Positions 47,101 to 53,428 of a stretch of 64,000 bases of DNA are shown piece after piece. Both the position numbers and the translations under genes were made by a program. The stretch is taken from assembly GCA_029215795.1 (NCBI GenBank), contig JARDYH010000004.1, positions 110,814,001-110,878,000 on the forward strand, written 5' to 3'. The DNA is from Anniella stebbinsi. Taxonomy: Eukaryota > Chordata > Lepidosauria > Squamata > Anniellidae. Under the pieces are notes generated by a model, which made no database searches, was not told the DNA's origin, and saw only the letters and a list, made by a program, of their open reading frames with translations. How positions within the stretch are numbered: the stretch's first letter is position 1; each line of letters begins with the position of its first letter.

Positions 47101-47186
47101 ACATGGAGGGCATGACTGGACATCTCTTGGACAAGGTGTATACCATTAATCCTGAAATCCACTCAAATTTTGCATATACAATTTAA
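20032..47186 (+). CDS. ATP6V1G3: V-type proton ATPase subunit G3 (three exons joined)
   Basis: Join 20032-20113, 42229-42329 and 47013-47186: 357 bases, 118 codons plus TAA. Subunit G forms the peripheral stator stalk of the V1 sector with subunit E, holding the catalytic head still while protons are pumped; it acts on the cytosolic face of endomembranes and, in acid-secreting cells, the plasma membrane. The N-terminus (MTSQSQGIQQLLQAEKRA) and the Lys/Glu-rich coiled coil of residues 8-60 are typical of subunit G. MTSQSQ, KDKLEE and the KRKGKRLKQAKEEA block fit the G3 paralogue rather than G1 or G2. PEIH at 108-111 is the conserved C-terminal motif. All splice sites are GT-AG and phases agree (1, then 0). 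The C-terminal half is more diverged from mammalian G3 than the N-terminal half. Confidence 0.95.
20114..21159. other. Start of intron 1, unassigned
   Basis: No repeat was recognised with confidence. T-rich runs follow the donor (CTTTTCTTTTTCTTTTCC at about 20167). Confidence 0.35.
21160..21295. mobile_element. Foldback element, TGGACTACAACTCCCAT family
   Basis: TTTTGGACTACAACTCCCAT at the left and GAACTGTGGTCCAAAACATC at the right. The outer ends read AGGCAACCCAGAACCCTTC and GAGGGTACCAGGTTG. Confidence 0.68.
21296..21879. other. Unassigned AT-rich intron sequence
   Basis: Nothing was recognised. Confidence 0.35.
21880..21987. mobile_element. TIR element, GAGCCTATCTACAC family, shortest copy
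   Basis: A 108-bp near-perfect palindrome runs from GAGCCTATCTACACTACT to AGTAGTGTAGATAGGCTC. It is flanked by TTT on both sides (21877-21879, 21988-21990). The interior alternates TTTAAAATGGTTTATAAC-like strings. The arms show no part of the TGGAGTGTGCCCTGGGCC module of the longer copies. Confidence 0.75.
21995..22380. repeat. AT-rich repeat, shared with 46600-46905
   Basis: The end segment GATTAACACATGTGAAACTA and the GAAATGCATATTTTGTGAG stretch recur in diverged form at 46600-46905 (GATGAACACATGTGAAACTC). The family is unassigned; a TAGGA-like terminus may exist at the right edge. Confidence 0.45.
22691..22809. mobile_element. Foldback element, GTGGAGGCTGGTGGCTC family, shortened
   Basis: CAGTGGAGGCTGGTGGCTCC opens it and GAGCCAGCAGCCTCCACAG closes it. 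The second arm is partly deleted compared with 13876-14083. Confidence 0.62.
22810..23617. other. Unassigned intron sequence
   Basis: There is a poly-G run at 22833-22842 and an A-run at 23360-23369. No family was recognised. A 120-codon minus-strand frame at 22819-23181 has no recognisable domain. Confidence 0.35.
23618..23823. mobile_element. TIR element, GGGCCTGTTCAGACAACATGC family
   Basis: CCGTGTTCAGATGACATGC opens it and ATGTTGTCTGAACAGGCCC closes it. Internal AACCATGGTTTAAACACTAA matches the relatives at 18364 and 34579. Confidence 0.62.
23824..24350. other. Unassigned; possible LINE tail at the right edge
   Basis: GTTTATTCATTTAATAGG at about 24313 resembles the reverse complement of a LINE tail, truncated by the insertion at 24351. 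Confidence 0.35.
24351..24740. mobile_element. hAT-like non-autonomous element with 8-bp TSD
   Basis: TAGGGACATGTGA at the left and TCATACATCCATA at the right are inverted. CTTACCAT (24343-24350) and CTTGCCAT (24741-24748) are an 8-bp duplication with one mismatch. The body matches the elements at 1712 and 5629. Confidence 0.78.
24749..25045. repeat. AT-rich TIR family (TTTGCATATGCTAATTT module)
   Basis: TTTGCATATGATAATTTAGG, then TCTTATGGTTCTTTATCTTT, then AGAGGACTGTCCTTTGTAA mark this family. It is shared in the same order with 49745-50060, 55665-55865 and, on the other strand, 50225-50760. The end CACCTGGCCACTCCC resembles the GGGTGGCCA terminus of other copies. Confidence 0.55.
25131..25270. 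mobile_element. TIR element, GAGCCTATCTACAC family, 3-bp TSD
   Basis: A 140-bp element runs from GAGCCTATCTACACACG to AGTGTAGATAGGCTC. It is flanked by ACA on each side (25128-25130, 25271-25273). It has one arm of the long type (GAGTGTGTCCTGGGCCCC) and one of the short type. Confidence 0.75.
25271..27131. other. Unassigned intron sequence with (TC)n
   Basis: Two segments, 26645-26715 and 28055-28130, share GGCTGCCAAAG..TAAGTCT..CCCAAGGCATG, so the whole 26.0-28.4 kb stretch may be one repeat of unknown class. ATATACCCAGCATTGCTCAG at 26030 may be an end. A run of about 18 TC units lies at 26234-26269. Confidence 0.35.
26234..26269. repeat. Microsatellite (TC)n
   Basis: About 18 TC units. 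Confidence 0.95.
27132..27356. mobile_element. TIR element, GGCTGCATTCAGACAACAC family
   Basis: GGCTGCATTCAGACAACACA and CGTGTTGTCTGAATGCAGCC are the inverted ends. It is nearly identical to 53192-53428 through the interior (ATGCTGCCATAGTCAACTCA). Confidence 0.7.
27357..28635. other. Unassigned intron sequence
   Basis: A 158-codon frame at 27513-27989 overlaps a 112-codon frame on the other strand. Neither shows a domain or biased composition, so both are judged chance. See the note on the shared 70-bp segment at 25271-27131. Confidence 0.35.
28636..28905 (-). mobile_element. CR1/L2-type LINE 3' end
   Basis: ATTCATTTACTTTAATAGAT and TATATATCACCCATCAGCAA are the reverse of a LINE tail. TTTGCCTGGCACTGAAAGGA further in matches the same place in the copies at 39590 and 39990 (CCTGGCACTGAAAAGACAAG, CCTGGTGCCAAAAAGGTAAC). 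Confidence 0.6.
28906..31476. other. Unassigned intron sequence
   Basis: A fragment of the short palindromic family lies at about 29165-29240 (GATTGCAGCCC at its end). The stretch 30010-30310 is richer in CpG than its surroundings and resembles no repeat seen elsewhere in the window. No exon was recognised. Confidence 0.35.
31477..31648. mobile_element. Palindromic monomer element with perfect 8-bp TSD
   Basis: A 172-bp unit runs from TAGGCTGACCATATGAAAAG to CTTTTCATATGGTCAGCCTA. It is flanked by CCCAATCT at 31469-31476 and again at 31649-31656, an exact 8-bp duplication. This establishes hAT-type integration for the family and the size of the single unit; dimers are at 11601, 19125 and 51564. 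Confidence 0.88.
31858..31942. mobile_element. Short palindromic repeat, GCAATCCTATGCA..CCATTGA family
   Basis: GCAATCCTATAGATGTCTAC at the left and GTGTGTGCAGGATTGCA at the right. The centre is CCATTGAGCTCAATGG. Confidence 0.68.
32248..32490 (-). pseudogene. LINE reverse transcriptase fragment, R4-like
   Basis: On the minus strand from about 32487 the frame reads GCIDQL, then a stop (TAA at about 32431), then LSVVHIDFWKAFDSMLHSWL. These are the GCxDQL and D(Y/F)xKAFDSVPHSWL blocks before and at the first catalytic Asp of non-LTR reverse transcriptases. The wording is closest to R4/Dong-type elements as remembered, which are known in lizards. The active-site YADD block lies further downstream and is absent. 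W replaces the usual R/Q before KAFDS, and M replaces V after it. It is a truncated, inactivated copy inside intron 1. Confidence 0.65.
32806..33062 (-). repeat. tRNA-derived SINE, family B
   Basis: Read on the minus strand it starts AGAGCCAGTGTGGTGTAGTG, with an A-box-like TGGTGTAGTGG and a B-box-like GGTTCAGTCCC. Next come CACTGGGTGACTTTGGGCC and a CTCACAGGATTGTTGTTCTG core, and it ends GGGATATAAATGTAATAAAT. A (GGA)n stretch has expanded at 32879-32900. This is a common squamate SINE type with a LINE-like tail. Confidence 0.75.
33063..33254. other. Unassigned intron sequence
   Basis: Short T-rich and AATAAATA strings; no family recognised. Confidence 0.3.
33255..33360. mobile_element. Decayed TIR element, GAGCCTATCTACAC family
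   Basis: GCTAGATTTACACTACTGCT and AACTGTTGGAGCCCAGTCCA resemble the long-type arms at 938 and 25131. The right terminus is not clear. Confidence 0.4.
33868..34042. mobile_element. Foldback element, GTGGAGGCTGGTGGCTC family
   Basis: CAGTGGAGGCTGGTGGCTTG at the left and GAGTCACCAGCCTCCACAT at the right. Inside is GAGTTCTGACTGGTTCTGAC. Confidence 0.68.
34043..34578. other. Unassigned intron sequence
   Basis: No family recognised. T- and A-rich runs only. Confidence 0.3.
34579..34787. mobile_element. TIR element, GGGCCTGTTCAGACAACATGC family
   Basis: GACCTTGTTCAGATGATATG and CATGTTGTCTGAACAGGCCC are the ends. The interior follows the copy at 23618. Confidence 0.62.
34855..34985 (-). mobile_element. 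LINE-type 3' tail fragment
   Basis: TTCATTCATTTATTCATTCA at the left is the reverse of a (TGAA/TAAA)n tail. GAGTGGCTTACGAGACTCC and CAGTCCCTGCCCTCAGGCTC follow. The clade is uncertain. Confidence 0.45.
35072..35370. mobile_element. TIR element, CCTTTATCACAC ends
   Basis: CCTTTATCACACCTACC and CCGCCCGTGTGATAAAGG share a 12-bp inverted terminus. The interior is CpG-rich (GAATCTAGCG, GGCGCGAGAG, GTCACGGCGG). It is the only copy in this window and no target duplication is clear. Confidence 0.6.
35371..36570. other. Unassigned intron sequence
   Basis: A half copy of the ACTACAACTCCC foldback lies at about 35540-35590. 35640-35850 has scattered AACCATGGTTTAGCATG strings like the GGGCCTGTTCAG family, but ends cannot be set. 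A C-run lies at 35495-35508. Confidence 0.35.
36575..36697. repeat. Compound microsatellite (CTT)n/(CCT)n
   Basis: A 120-bp pure-pyrimidine tract of mixed CTT and CCT triplets, with mirror symmetry that could favour triplex DNA. The Lys/Arg-rich reading frame on the minus strand is an artefact. Confidence 0.95.
37035..37319 (-). mobile_element. hAT-like element with CAGGGGT ends
   Basis: CAGGGTTAGCCAAAG at the left and TTACCTACCCCTG at the right are Charlie-type termini. AACTACAC (37027-37034) and AAGTACGC (37320-37327) agree at 6 of 8 positions, a decayed 8-bp duplication. CATGGCAGCCATTTTGTGAT matches, on the opposite strand, the copies at 11456 and 43843. Confidence 0.6.
37320..39360. other. 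Mostly unassigned; 193-codon frame at 37834-38415
   Basis: 37834-38415 is open on the plus strand but overlaps comparable frames on other frames and strand, and its protein has no motif I recognise. This unusually open GC-rich patch could be an old retroelement or chance. A half foldback lies at 37340-37430 and a full ACTACAACTCCC copy at about 39110-39250. A C-run lies at 38707-38718. Confidence 0.3.
39110..39250. mobile_element. Foldback element, TGGACTACAACTCCCAT family
   Basis: TAATTGGACTGCAAATCCCC and GGGAGTTGTAGTCCAACAAC form the arms; GAATGGGGAACATGCAGCC and CTCCACATGTTCCC the outer ends. Confidence 0.6.
39361..40200 (-). mobile_element. Two CR1/L2-type LINE 3' ends in tandem
   Basis: 39361-39720 is one copy (TTACCTGGCACTGAAAAGAC, CATTCCACAAATGGGGTGCC). 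39760-40170 is another with an exact 3' tail: TTATTACATTTATATACCGC, then CTCTCTGGGCGGTTTACAAA, the reverse of the CCGCCCAGAGAG..TATAAATGTAATAA tail. Minus-strand peptide traces (LPNEARLVPTLLPFWHQVK) match the ORF2 C-terminus. An ATT-rich microsatellite (39721-39770) separates them. Confidence 0.68.
40686..40773. repeat. Compound microsatellite (GA)n(GAA)n
   Basis: About 20 GA units run into about 17 GAA units. This is a pure-purine tract in intron 1; GAA repeats can expand. Confidence 0.95.
41087..41126. repeat. Microsatellite (GA)n
   Basis: About 20 GA units. Confidence 0.95.
41375..42077 (+). mobile_element. CR1/L2-clade LINE 3' end
   Basis: TTAAAGGAATTGCGCTGGCTGCC translates to LKELRWLP, followed by EFKVLV and KALNGLGSQYMREC in the order of L2/CR1 ORF2 ends. 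SALTSFRLQVKTWLF lies at about 41802-41847. It ends in the tail AAATAAATAAATAAA at 42060-42075, only 150 bp before exon 2. Frameshifts are present. Confidence 0.75.
42229..42329 (+). CDS. ATP6V1G3: ATP6V1G3 coding exon 2
   Basis: It encodes the last two bases of Arg28 through Asn61, the basic coiled-coil part of the stator stalk (KGKRLKQAKEEA, then EIDHYRLQREKDF). The acceptor is TTTTCAG and the donor AAT|GTAAGT. It ends in phase 0. Confidence 0.95.
42362..42482. mobile_element. Foldback element, TGGACTACAACTCCCAT family
   Basis: TTTTGGGCTACAACTTCCAT and GGAGTTGTAATTCAAAACAA are the arms. It starts about 30 bp after exon 2. Confidence 0.66.
42490..43842. other. Unassigned intron sequence
   Basis: 42590-42910 and 43490-43745 look like non-coding retroelement debris (no motif). 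Nothing could be named. Confidence 0.3.
43843..44825 (+). mobile_element. hAT relic, CAGGGGT-type, split by a TIR element
   Basis: CAGGGGGTGGGCATTC at the left fits the family end. CTTCACAAAATGAAGGCTAT and CATTTCCCAGGAGTAAAAG match the copy at 11456-12135. After the insertion at 44008-44547 it resumes and ends near GGAGACCCCAGGC. Confidence 0.5.
44008..44547. mobile_element. TIR element, GGCCCTTTCTACAC family, copy 2
   Basis: GGCCCTTTCCACAC and GGTGTAGAAGGGCC are the inverted termini. AAAAATGGCGGCCGCAATTT and CCGGAAGCAGGCACTTCCGG match positions in copy 1 (16173-16748). It is CpG-rich and non-coding. Confidence 0.7.
44826..45436. other. Unassigned intron sequence
   Basis: Nothing recognised. 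A short AT run (TATATATATA) lies at about 45040. Confidence 0.3.
45437..45842 (+). mobile_element. hAT-like relic, second copy of the 15616 family
   Basis: AATTCAATTTTGGAGAAGCT, then TTTAGGAGAGGCATTTAAAT, then CTATCTGGGGAACC follow the order of the copy at 15616-15971. It ends TTCTCCACCCCTGG. A G-run of 14 lies at 45666-45679. Flanking AAACCATGGCTTAG and GGTTTAGCACCATGG suggest it sits inside another palindromic element. Confidence 0.5.
46600..46905. repeat. AT-rich repeat, partner of 21995-22380
   Basis: GATGAACACATGTGAAACTC and AAATGTGTATTTTATGAAAA match the other copy. It ends about 100 bp before exon 3. Confidence 0.42.
47013..47186 (+). CDS. ATP6V1G3: ATP6V1G3 coding exon 3 with stop
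   Basis: It encodes residues 62-118 and TAA at 47184-47186. It starts VMGSQGNLS, parallel to the IMGSQNNLS of mammalian G3. The conserved PEIH is at 108-111, followed by a short lineage-specific end. The acceptor is CCTCTGTAG. The alternative of starting at the internal GT is excluded because the frame and homology continue from 47013. Confidence 0.94.
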   Translation, partial: VMGSQGNLSLKVEDDTAAKIRDLTSNYHHNMEGMTGHLLDKVYTINPEIHSNFAYTI

Positions 47187-47300
47187 ATCCTTTTATGGAA
47201 ATGTTTCAGGAGGAACGATAACAGCCCAACTATTCGGCAGACTGAGGTAGCTTGATTCAGGTGGCAGCTTTGGGGGTACTATTCAATGGGAGCATATTGT

Positions 47301-47351
<51 letters not shown>

Positions 47352-47660
47352 CACCAGCGAAGATTGGACAGGAGCCATTTGGATTTTCTGCCTCCGACAC
47401 CAAAACTGTCACGAGCTGTCTTTGAGCAGAAGGCATTATTTTCACAAATTGGTTGTTTCTCTGTATTTCACTATGTGGTATAATCACAAAGCCAAAGGCA
47501 CGTAGATGTTCATAAGATTTGTGACGTGACCAGCTCTTATAAGATTTCACACAGCCATTTGGCAATATGGATTCCCACCACCACCACTTTCCTTTTTCCC
47601 TACTTTTTTGGTAGCAAAGAATGTATCACTTAAATATGGGCAAAGGGAGAATAAAGTATT
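47187..47660 (+). terminator. ATP6V1G3 3' UTR and polyadenylation signal
   Basis: AATAAA lies at 47650-47655, about 465 bp past the stop; transcript cleavage is expected 10-30 bp further on. The 3' UTR would contain the AT microsatellite at 47306-47349. No earlier AATAAA was seen after the stop. Confidence 0.5.
47306..47349. repeat. Microsatellite (AT)n
   Basis: About 22 AT units, within the presumed 3' UTR. Confidence 0.95.
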
Positions 47661-48544
47661 GCTTGACATCAGCAGCTTTTTAGTGGGTGTCTTCTACTTC
47701 TTTTCTTATGTTCTGTACTTCTTAAAAAGTGTTCTGTTCATATGACTTGGCCCGTTGCAGGAAATCTGTTTGTCACAATATGTGAAGTGTTTAAAATAAC
47801 CAAGTATGTAATAAATAATATAGATATATTATTGGATCTAAAATTAAAGCACTTGTCTCTAGCGTGGTACATGTGGAGAAACAACAATTATACACACTTA
47901 GGTAACTTTACAGACCAGGCATAATTATACCAAGAAATTCTTACAGTGCAATCCTGTACATGTGTACTCAGAGGTAAGCAGCACTGAGTTCAATGGGATT
48001 CACTCCCAAGTAAGTGTGTATGGCATCACACCCTAAGATAATTTAGGATCCAAGGCAATGAGAGTAAACCAGGGTACATATTTGCGAGCTAATATATTTT
48101 TAGTAAAGAAAAAAAATTAAACCAGGTTGGGTTTTTTTAGGTTTTTAATAAATGATAATTCTTATGATTAATTTAGCAGTTTGATTTCCATGCACAGATG
48201 GCTATGGAACTCTGTCTAGATCCGTGGATTTCCAGTGATATTTTTTAACAATACATTTTTAATAGGGTTACTTATAAACAAGTAAGTGTCATTTTGATAA
48301 CATTTTCAGCAACATACTCACCTGCTCCCAAATTTTCCAACACTCGCAGTTTGACTTGAAGCACTCCAGTGATGTTGGTAAACCATCCATTTTTTTTAAA
48401 AAAAAACAAAGGTCATCTTAATATCAAGTTAAACATCAGGGTGCAATTTCAGGTTTTTGATTTTGCACAACCTTTCCTTTGAAAGGAAGCTTCTATGACA
48501 ATGACTTTTCATCACTGGAATTGTCCAAGCTATGGAACTAAAGT
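47661..48544. other. Intergenic; one short palindromic repeat
   Basis: 47946-48035 is a copy of the GCAATCCTATGCA..CCATTGA family (CAGTGCAATCCTGTACATG; CTGAGTTCAATGGGATTCAC). The rest is unassigned AT-rich DNA. Confidence 0.45.
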
Positions 48545-49435
48545 GGGACACCTAGGGATGTTATGAGCATCCGCTTGGGTCTGTGAGGACAGTGGACGCC
48601 CCTGCATCTGGCCCTCACGGACCCAAGCAGATGCACCCAGCGTTAGGACAGAACCGTGCCCGAGTGCTCGCGAGCCCCTGAGAGCGCTCAGGTGTGGGTC
48701 CTCCCTAGCTTCTGCGATTGCGCCCTTTCCCCCTCTGCATAATGTCAGCCCAGATTAATACACTTGTGTATTAGCAAGTGCTAATAGGGCCTTTAAGGCC
48801 CCCACTGGCATGGAGGGGGGTTAGAAACACATGGTTTCCCAAAGGCTGGGGAAACTGCATATATCTCTGGTGAAATTTCATATTTCCCCCTCTGCGTGAA
48901 TGGCGGCCACCATTAGCGTGGAGGAGGGAAATACGTAATTTCCTCAGCCTTTGGGAAATTGTGCATTCCCCCCTGCCAATGGGGGCTTTAAAGGCCCTAT
49001 TAACACTTGCATTAATAGGGCCATTAAGACCACTATTGGTGGCGGGAATTGCACACTTCCCCCCCTGCACACTACTGGCAGTTGCCATTAGTGTGGAGGG
49101 GGGAAATACCCGCTTTCCATCGGCTCCAGAAAGCACACTTTCCCCCCTGCACCGATGGTTAATGCAAGGGTACCCCCGTTAACACAAGGATACCTCCATT
49201 AATGCAACGGTACCCATTGGCATAGGGGGGCACATTTTCCAGAGACCCTGGAAAGTGGGCATTTCCCCTGCCACATTAATGGCAGCCACCATTACCCAAG
49301 TAGGGAAAGGGCCAAAGCCAGGGGAGGTGGCTGCCGAGCGCTCATTAACCTCATGCGCACTCGGCAGGGGTTTGCAGGGCCCGATTCATAAGGGGCGGGC
49401 TGCAGGGCAAGCACTCCCCGAGCCCGCCCACCACT
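48545..49435. repeat. GC-rich, internally repetitive block
   Basis: A unit of the type CCCCCCTGC..TGGCNNCCACCATTAG followed by GTGGAGGGGGGAAATA recurs at about 48885, 49060 and 49265, in part inverted. CTATTAAC and GTTAATGCAAGGGTACC strings are also repeated. The left edge reads TAGGGATGTTATGAGCATCC, a hAT-like start, but no matching right end was found. It looks like a non-autonomous element with internal minisatellite. Open frames in it are by-products. Confidence 0.5.
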
Positions 49436-49744
49436 AGCTTTGTCATCCTGCACTACAGCGTCCAACCACAGGTTTTTCCAGATTTATTCTTTGGCATTCA
49501 TTCAGAAAGTGCCTAGAATTGCAAGGAGCTGTACAGCAGCACCAACCCATCTCACCATCTTAGGGAGAAAAGGAAGGGGAAAAGAGGGGCATTTGGGATA
49601 CTGCTGCCAGCAGAACTGGGGTAATCTTGCAGACTAGGTAATTAATTATGTCACAAATTTCTTAGAGCCACACATGCCACACAAGGAGAATATTATGTCC
49701 AAGGTTATTTCCCCAAGAAGTCAGTGGTCCTACAGCGGTCGCTT

Positions 49745-50060
49745 AGGCATCAGAAAAATTGAGAACAAAAGAGGACCAATTTGCATAACTTTTGCATATG
49801 CTAATTTGTATGTAGAAACGTCCATTTAGAAATAAGTATTGTAATTTAACTAGAACTACAGTACACCTGACCATTGTGGGGAAGGCTGTAAACAGTCGCC
49901 CTGTGAGTTTGCTCAGTCAGCTGTTATCCAGGTGCTAACGCTTGCTGAGCAACTTCAAGGCTTCAGCCTCCCCTCCCCTTCTTATGGTTCTTTATCTTTG
50001 AACAGGCTTTGGCCTGGACAGCAGTTCAAACAATGGACACCTAGTTCTGGTCCAGTTTAT
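49745..50060 (+). repeat. AT-rich TIR family, second copy
   Basis: TTTTGCATATGCTAATTTGT, TTAGAAATAAGTATTGTAAT and TCTTATGGTTCTTTATCTTT occur in the same order as at 24749-25045. Confidence 0.55.
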
Positions 50061-50224
50061 GAAAACAACAGCTGTTTTATTGGTCAACTACTGATCACAC
50101 AATGGCAGGCCTCTCTCTTTGTAACTCTTCTCACCAGCTTCTCCTCTGAATAAACATACACACAGAAGCTTTCAGGCTTCCAGAACTCTCTCTGGCCTGA
50201 TGTCCACATGGCCTACTTTACAGA

Positions 50225-50760
50225 GTAGGCCGTATGGACTCTTCTGGTCCTCTGTTTGAAGGGCTGCATAGTCCAAATCTGGTTTAAAGATAAAGAACCA
50301 TAAAGAGGGAGAACAGAGTATTTTAATTTGGTTGTCAGCAGCACCAGGATATCAGACTCAACATGCACAACAGGTCACCTCTGGTCACCTTCCTACCATA
50401 GTGAGATGTATTGGCTGGGCTCACACAGCATGACATCCCACAGTCAAAGTTGAGTAAGGGATGAGTGTTGCCACTGAACTGTGGGTTGTTCTTGAAACAT
50501 CACTTGCTACATTGTGTGAACCCAGTTGTGCTAACAAACCATGGTTCAACTACAACCCACAGTTTAATGATAACCCACACTCAACCTTGAGTGTGGTTTG
50601 TCGTGTTGTGTGAACCTAGTCAGTGTCTTTCTATTAAAATTATACTAATTATTTTAAATTTGCATGTCTGCATATAAATTAGCATATGCAAATTTTGTGT
50701 AAACCAGTGTGATTTTTTTTTTGTTTTGGCAAGGAGAAGTGGCCACCCTATTCTCATTCA
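50225..50760 (-). repeat. AT-rich TIR family, minus copy split by an insertion
   Basis: 50760-50628 (GGGTGGCCACTTCTCC on the minus strand, then AAATTTGCATATGCTAATTT) and 50412-50225 (ATACATCTCACTATGGTAGG, then ATGGTTCTTTATCTTTAAAC) are two halves of one copy. The element at 50413-50627 lies between. Confidence 0.55.
50413..50627. mobile_element. TIR element, GGCTCACACAGCATGACA ends
   Basis: CTGGGCTCACACAGCATGAC and GTCGTGTTGTGTGAACCTAG are inverted. Inside, CCACAGTTTAATGATAACCC and similar strings occur in both orientations. It is nested in the AT-rich element. Confidence 0.6.
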
Positions 50761-51563
50761 CATCCCTACCACTTGGGGCTGCCTTTAGAGATGCATCAGC
50801 ATACTTTGAGTTTACGTTACTGGCATACTTTATGATAAGAATTATTCACATAGGGATCACTATTATTTTTGTAAGTATTCTTTTTCAAAATCAGAATGAG
50901 AAAGACCTAAGATATTAAGGTACAATTAACCATGGATAAAATATATCTATACAAAGGGAGGAACTAAAGTGTTCGTGTAAACATCTAGGCCTTTCTAAAG
51001 GAATCCGTACCAGACTGAGACTGTCGTACGTCAATTCGGTGAACACATTTCCTTGCAATGTAGGGAAACTGTGAGGCTGTCGGAGAAAATCTGGGAGGGT
51101 GGGGACTGTTTTGGTTGCAGCTCAAGCTCAAGTCAAAAGAAGTTGATGGCATGCCCACCATGGCAGGGAGAATGGTGAATCAGATTCAGGTGCGCAAAGA
51201 AAAAGGAATCCTGGTTGAAAGGACTTACAAGGCTTGTATGGTATGTGTGACTTAGACTAGAAACAGGCAGGAAGAGACAGACAGAAGGAAGAAGAGTTTG
51301 AGACAAGAGGAGCCTGATTGGGTCAGAGCAAAGGTCCACTGAGTCTACCATCCTGCTTCCAATCATGGCAGCCCTTGGGAAGGGCAAGAGCCAGGCCCTG
51401 TACTTACACTCCAGCAACTGCTGTTCAGTTGCAAACTGCCTTTCAACCTAGAAGTGCTGCACAGACACATTCAGAGCACCAAGAGGCCAGAATAAGGAAA
51501 AGTGGGGAGCGTTTCCCCACAGTATGCCTAGGGTGTGTTTTGTTTTCAGTTGCAGAGACAGCC
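50761..51563. other. Unassigned intergenic DNA
   Basis: 51310-51380 shows weak similarity to SINE family A (GGGTCAGAGCAAAGGTCCAC). No gene recognised. Confidence 0.35.
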
Positions 51564-51883
51564 TAGGCTCTGCAACTGAAAAGGAGGACAGGGCTCATGT
51601 AACTTTAACAGTTGTAGAGAAAAGGGAATTTCAGCCAGTGTCATTTGTATGCAATTAGTTCCTGGTGAAATTCCCTCTTCATCACAAAAGTTAAAGTTGC
51701 AGGGGCCCTGCCTTCTTTTGTATATGGTCACCTCTAGTATAGTGCCTGCAACTTTAACTGTTGTGATGAAGAGGGATTTCACCAGGAACTAATTGCATAC
51801 AAATGACACTGGCTGAAATTCCCTTTTCTCTACAACTGTTAAAGTTACATGAGCCCTGACCTCCTTTTCATATGGTCAGCCTA
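51564..51883. mobile_element. Palindromic dimer element, TAGGGTGACCATATG family
   Basis: It begins TAGGCTCTGCAACTG, so the first few bases of the left terminus have been replaced. It ends CTTTTCATATGGTCAGCCTA. The inner junction TATACAAAAGAAGG is present. The flanks show no clean 8-bp repeat. Confidence 0.7.
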
Positions 51884-52660
51884 GAGACGCTCACTGTTTA
51901 CTTCATGGTTAAACATGGTTCCATCCAAATCTACTGTATACAAAGGACTGCAGCCTATGAAGAAGGGGCCAAGATGGCTACAGTCTGGCTAAGAAAGGCA
52001 ATGTTGGCCTACCTTGCAGGACTGAGGCCTCTTGGCTGGGAGAGGGAGAATTCTGATAATTAAGGGTTACAAGCCAGTGCTGCTGGTTCCCAGCAACTGC
52101 ACCTGGACTCTTATCTTTAGAGGCCCAGGCGCCAAAATCAGCTTTAATTGGAAATGGACAGCGAAAGTTTCAGCTGTGGGAAAGTGCAGCTCAAAGGGAG
52201 GGGGCTCTAAGAGCTTGTGGGAAGGCTGGGCATTAGTTTCAGCCAGTCAAGGTACCAGCCGACCCAAAAAGGGATATAATGGTATCACAACAGGGTGGAA
52301 GCCATCTTCTCCTGGACCAGGTGCTTGGACGAAGGGATCCTTGGCCAGCGAGGTGACGGCCTGGGATTAGATAGATTTATTGTTTTAGTGTCTGGTTCAT
52401 TCCATGGAAAGACTTGTCACCTTTGGGTGTGATTTAGAGTGGGTTAATTGGTTTATTGTGCTGCTAAACTCTACCTCACGCCTCACTCTATCCCCCCCAT
52501 CCCCCTCAACCCCTCTCTTCATACCTTGCTTGTATTTTAATGGCTTACGCTTACTGTCTGACTGAAGCCCTACATGGATTTTAAGATTTCAATAAACTGT
52601 TTCAGTCCTTAACGTGTGTGGTTGTTTTTGAAGGCTGGCTTAGGGCCATTTAGCATTGGG
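51884..52660 (+). mobile_element. Candidate solo LTR
   Basis: A TATA-like GGGATATAATGG at about 52268, a polyadenylation signal CAATAAACTG at about 52589 and a following TTCAGTCCTTAACGTGTGTG stretch resemble the U3-R-U5 layout of an LTR. TG..CA ends and a target duplication were not found. No internal viral genes are present. This could instead be unrelated intergenic DNA. Confidence 0.3.
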
Positions 52661-53191
52661 CTAGGGAGGTGGGCTAGGGGAAACATGGACAGTGAGTCTT
52701 AAGCCTACCTTGTAGGGAGGTGAGGTGAGCCCTGCTTTCCTTCACACAGCCTTACTACAATCAGTGCAAAACTACAAACTGCTCCCACCTGCTTCAATGC
52801 AGCAAAGTGATCTGGAAGATCAAAAGAAGTGTCAACATGCACAGCTTCTGTATATCAGTGGGTGCAGCGTAAGCAGCTTCTTGCTCAGTGACAAAGGAAC
52901 CCGCACATTCTTGTTTTGTATATACTTGGCCAAACAAAACGAGATGGATTTATAACACATGAGCATTCCACACCCACCCACATTTCAGCAACACTTTAGT
53001 TCTTCAGTGCCTCTGTGTAAAAACTGTGGCACATATTTTCCAGTTTCCTGCCATTACCACGGTAGCCTGTCCTTATTTACAGTCCACTGTTCCTCATTCT
53101 AAGACAAGAAAGGAGCATCTCAAGTTGTTGCATTGAGAAAGAGATGATCATTCATGGTGAACACATGACTATGGCAAAGTTCTTGGAATTC
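52661..53191. other. Unassigned intergenic DNA
   Basis: Nothing recognised. Confidence 0.3.
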
Positions 53192-53428
53192 AGTGGCTGA
53201 ATTCAGACAACACAATAAGTAACTGGGGGGGGGGGGGTGGAAACAATCCTCAGTTGTATTGACTATCGTGTCATCCGAATGCTGCCATAGTCAACTCAGT
53301 GCTGATCCTAAACCACACCACAGTTGATTGTTTATTACCATGTTGTGTGGGAAGTACCCCCTAGATAAACAACTGTAAAGTTCATTATTATCCCACCATT
53401 GACTATTGTGTTGTCTGAATTCAGCCAG
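53192..53428. mobile_element. TIR element, GGCTGCATTCAGACAACAC family
   Basis: GGCTGAATTCAGACAACACA and TGTGTTGTCTGAATTCAGCC are the ends. It differs from 27132-27356 by a G-run of 13 at 53225-53237 and scattered changes. Confidence 0.72.
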
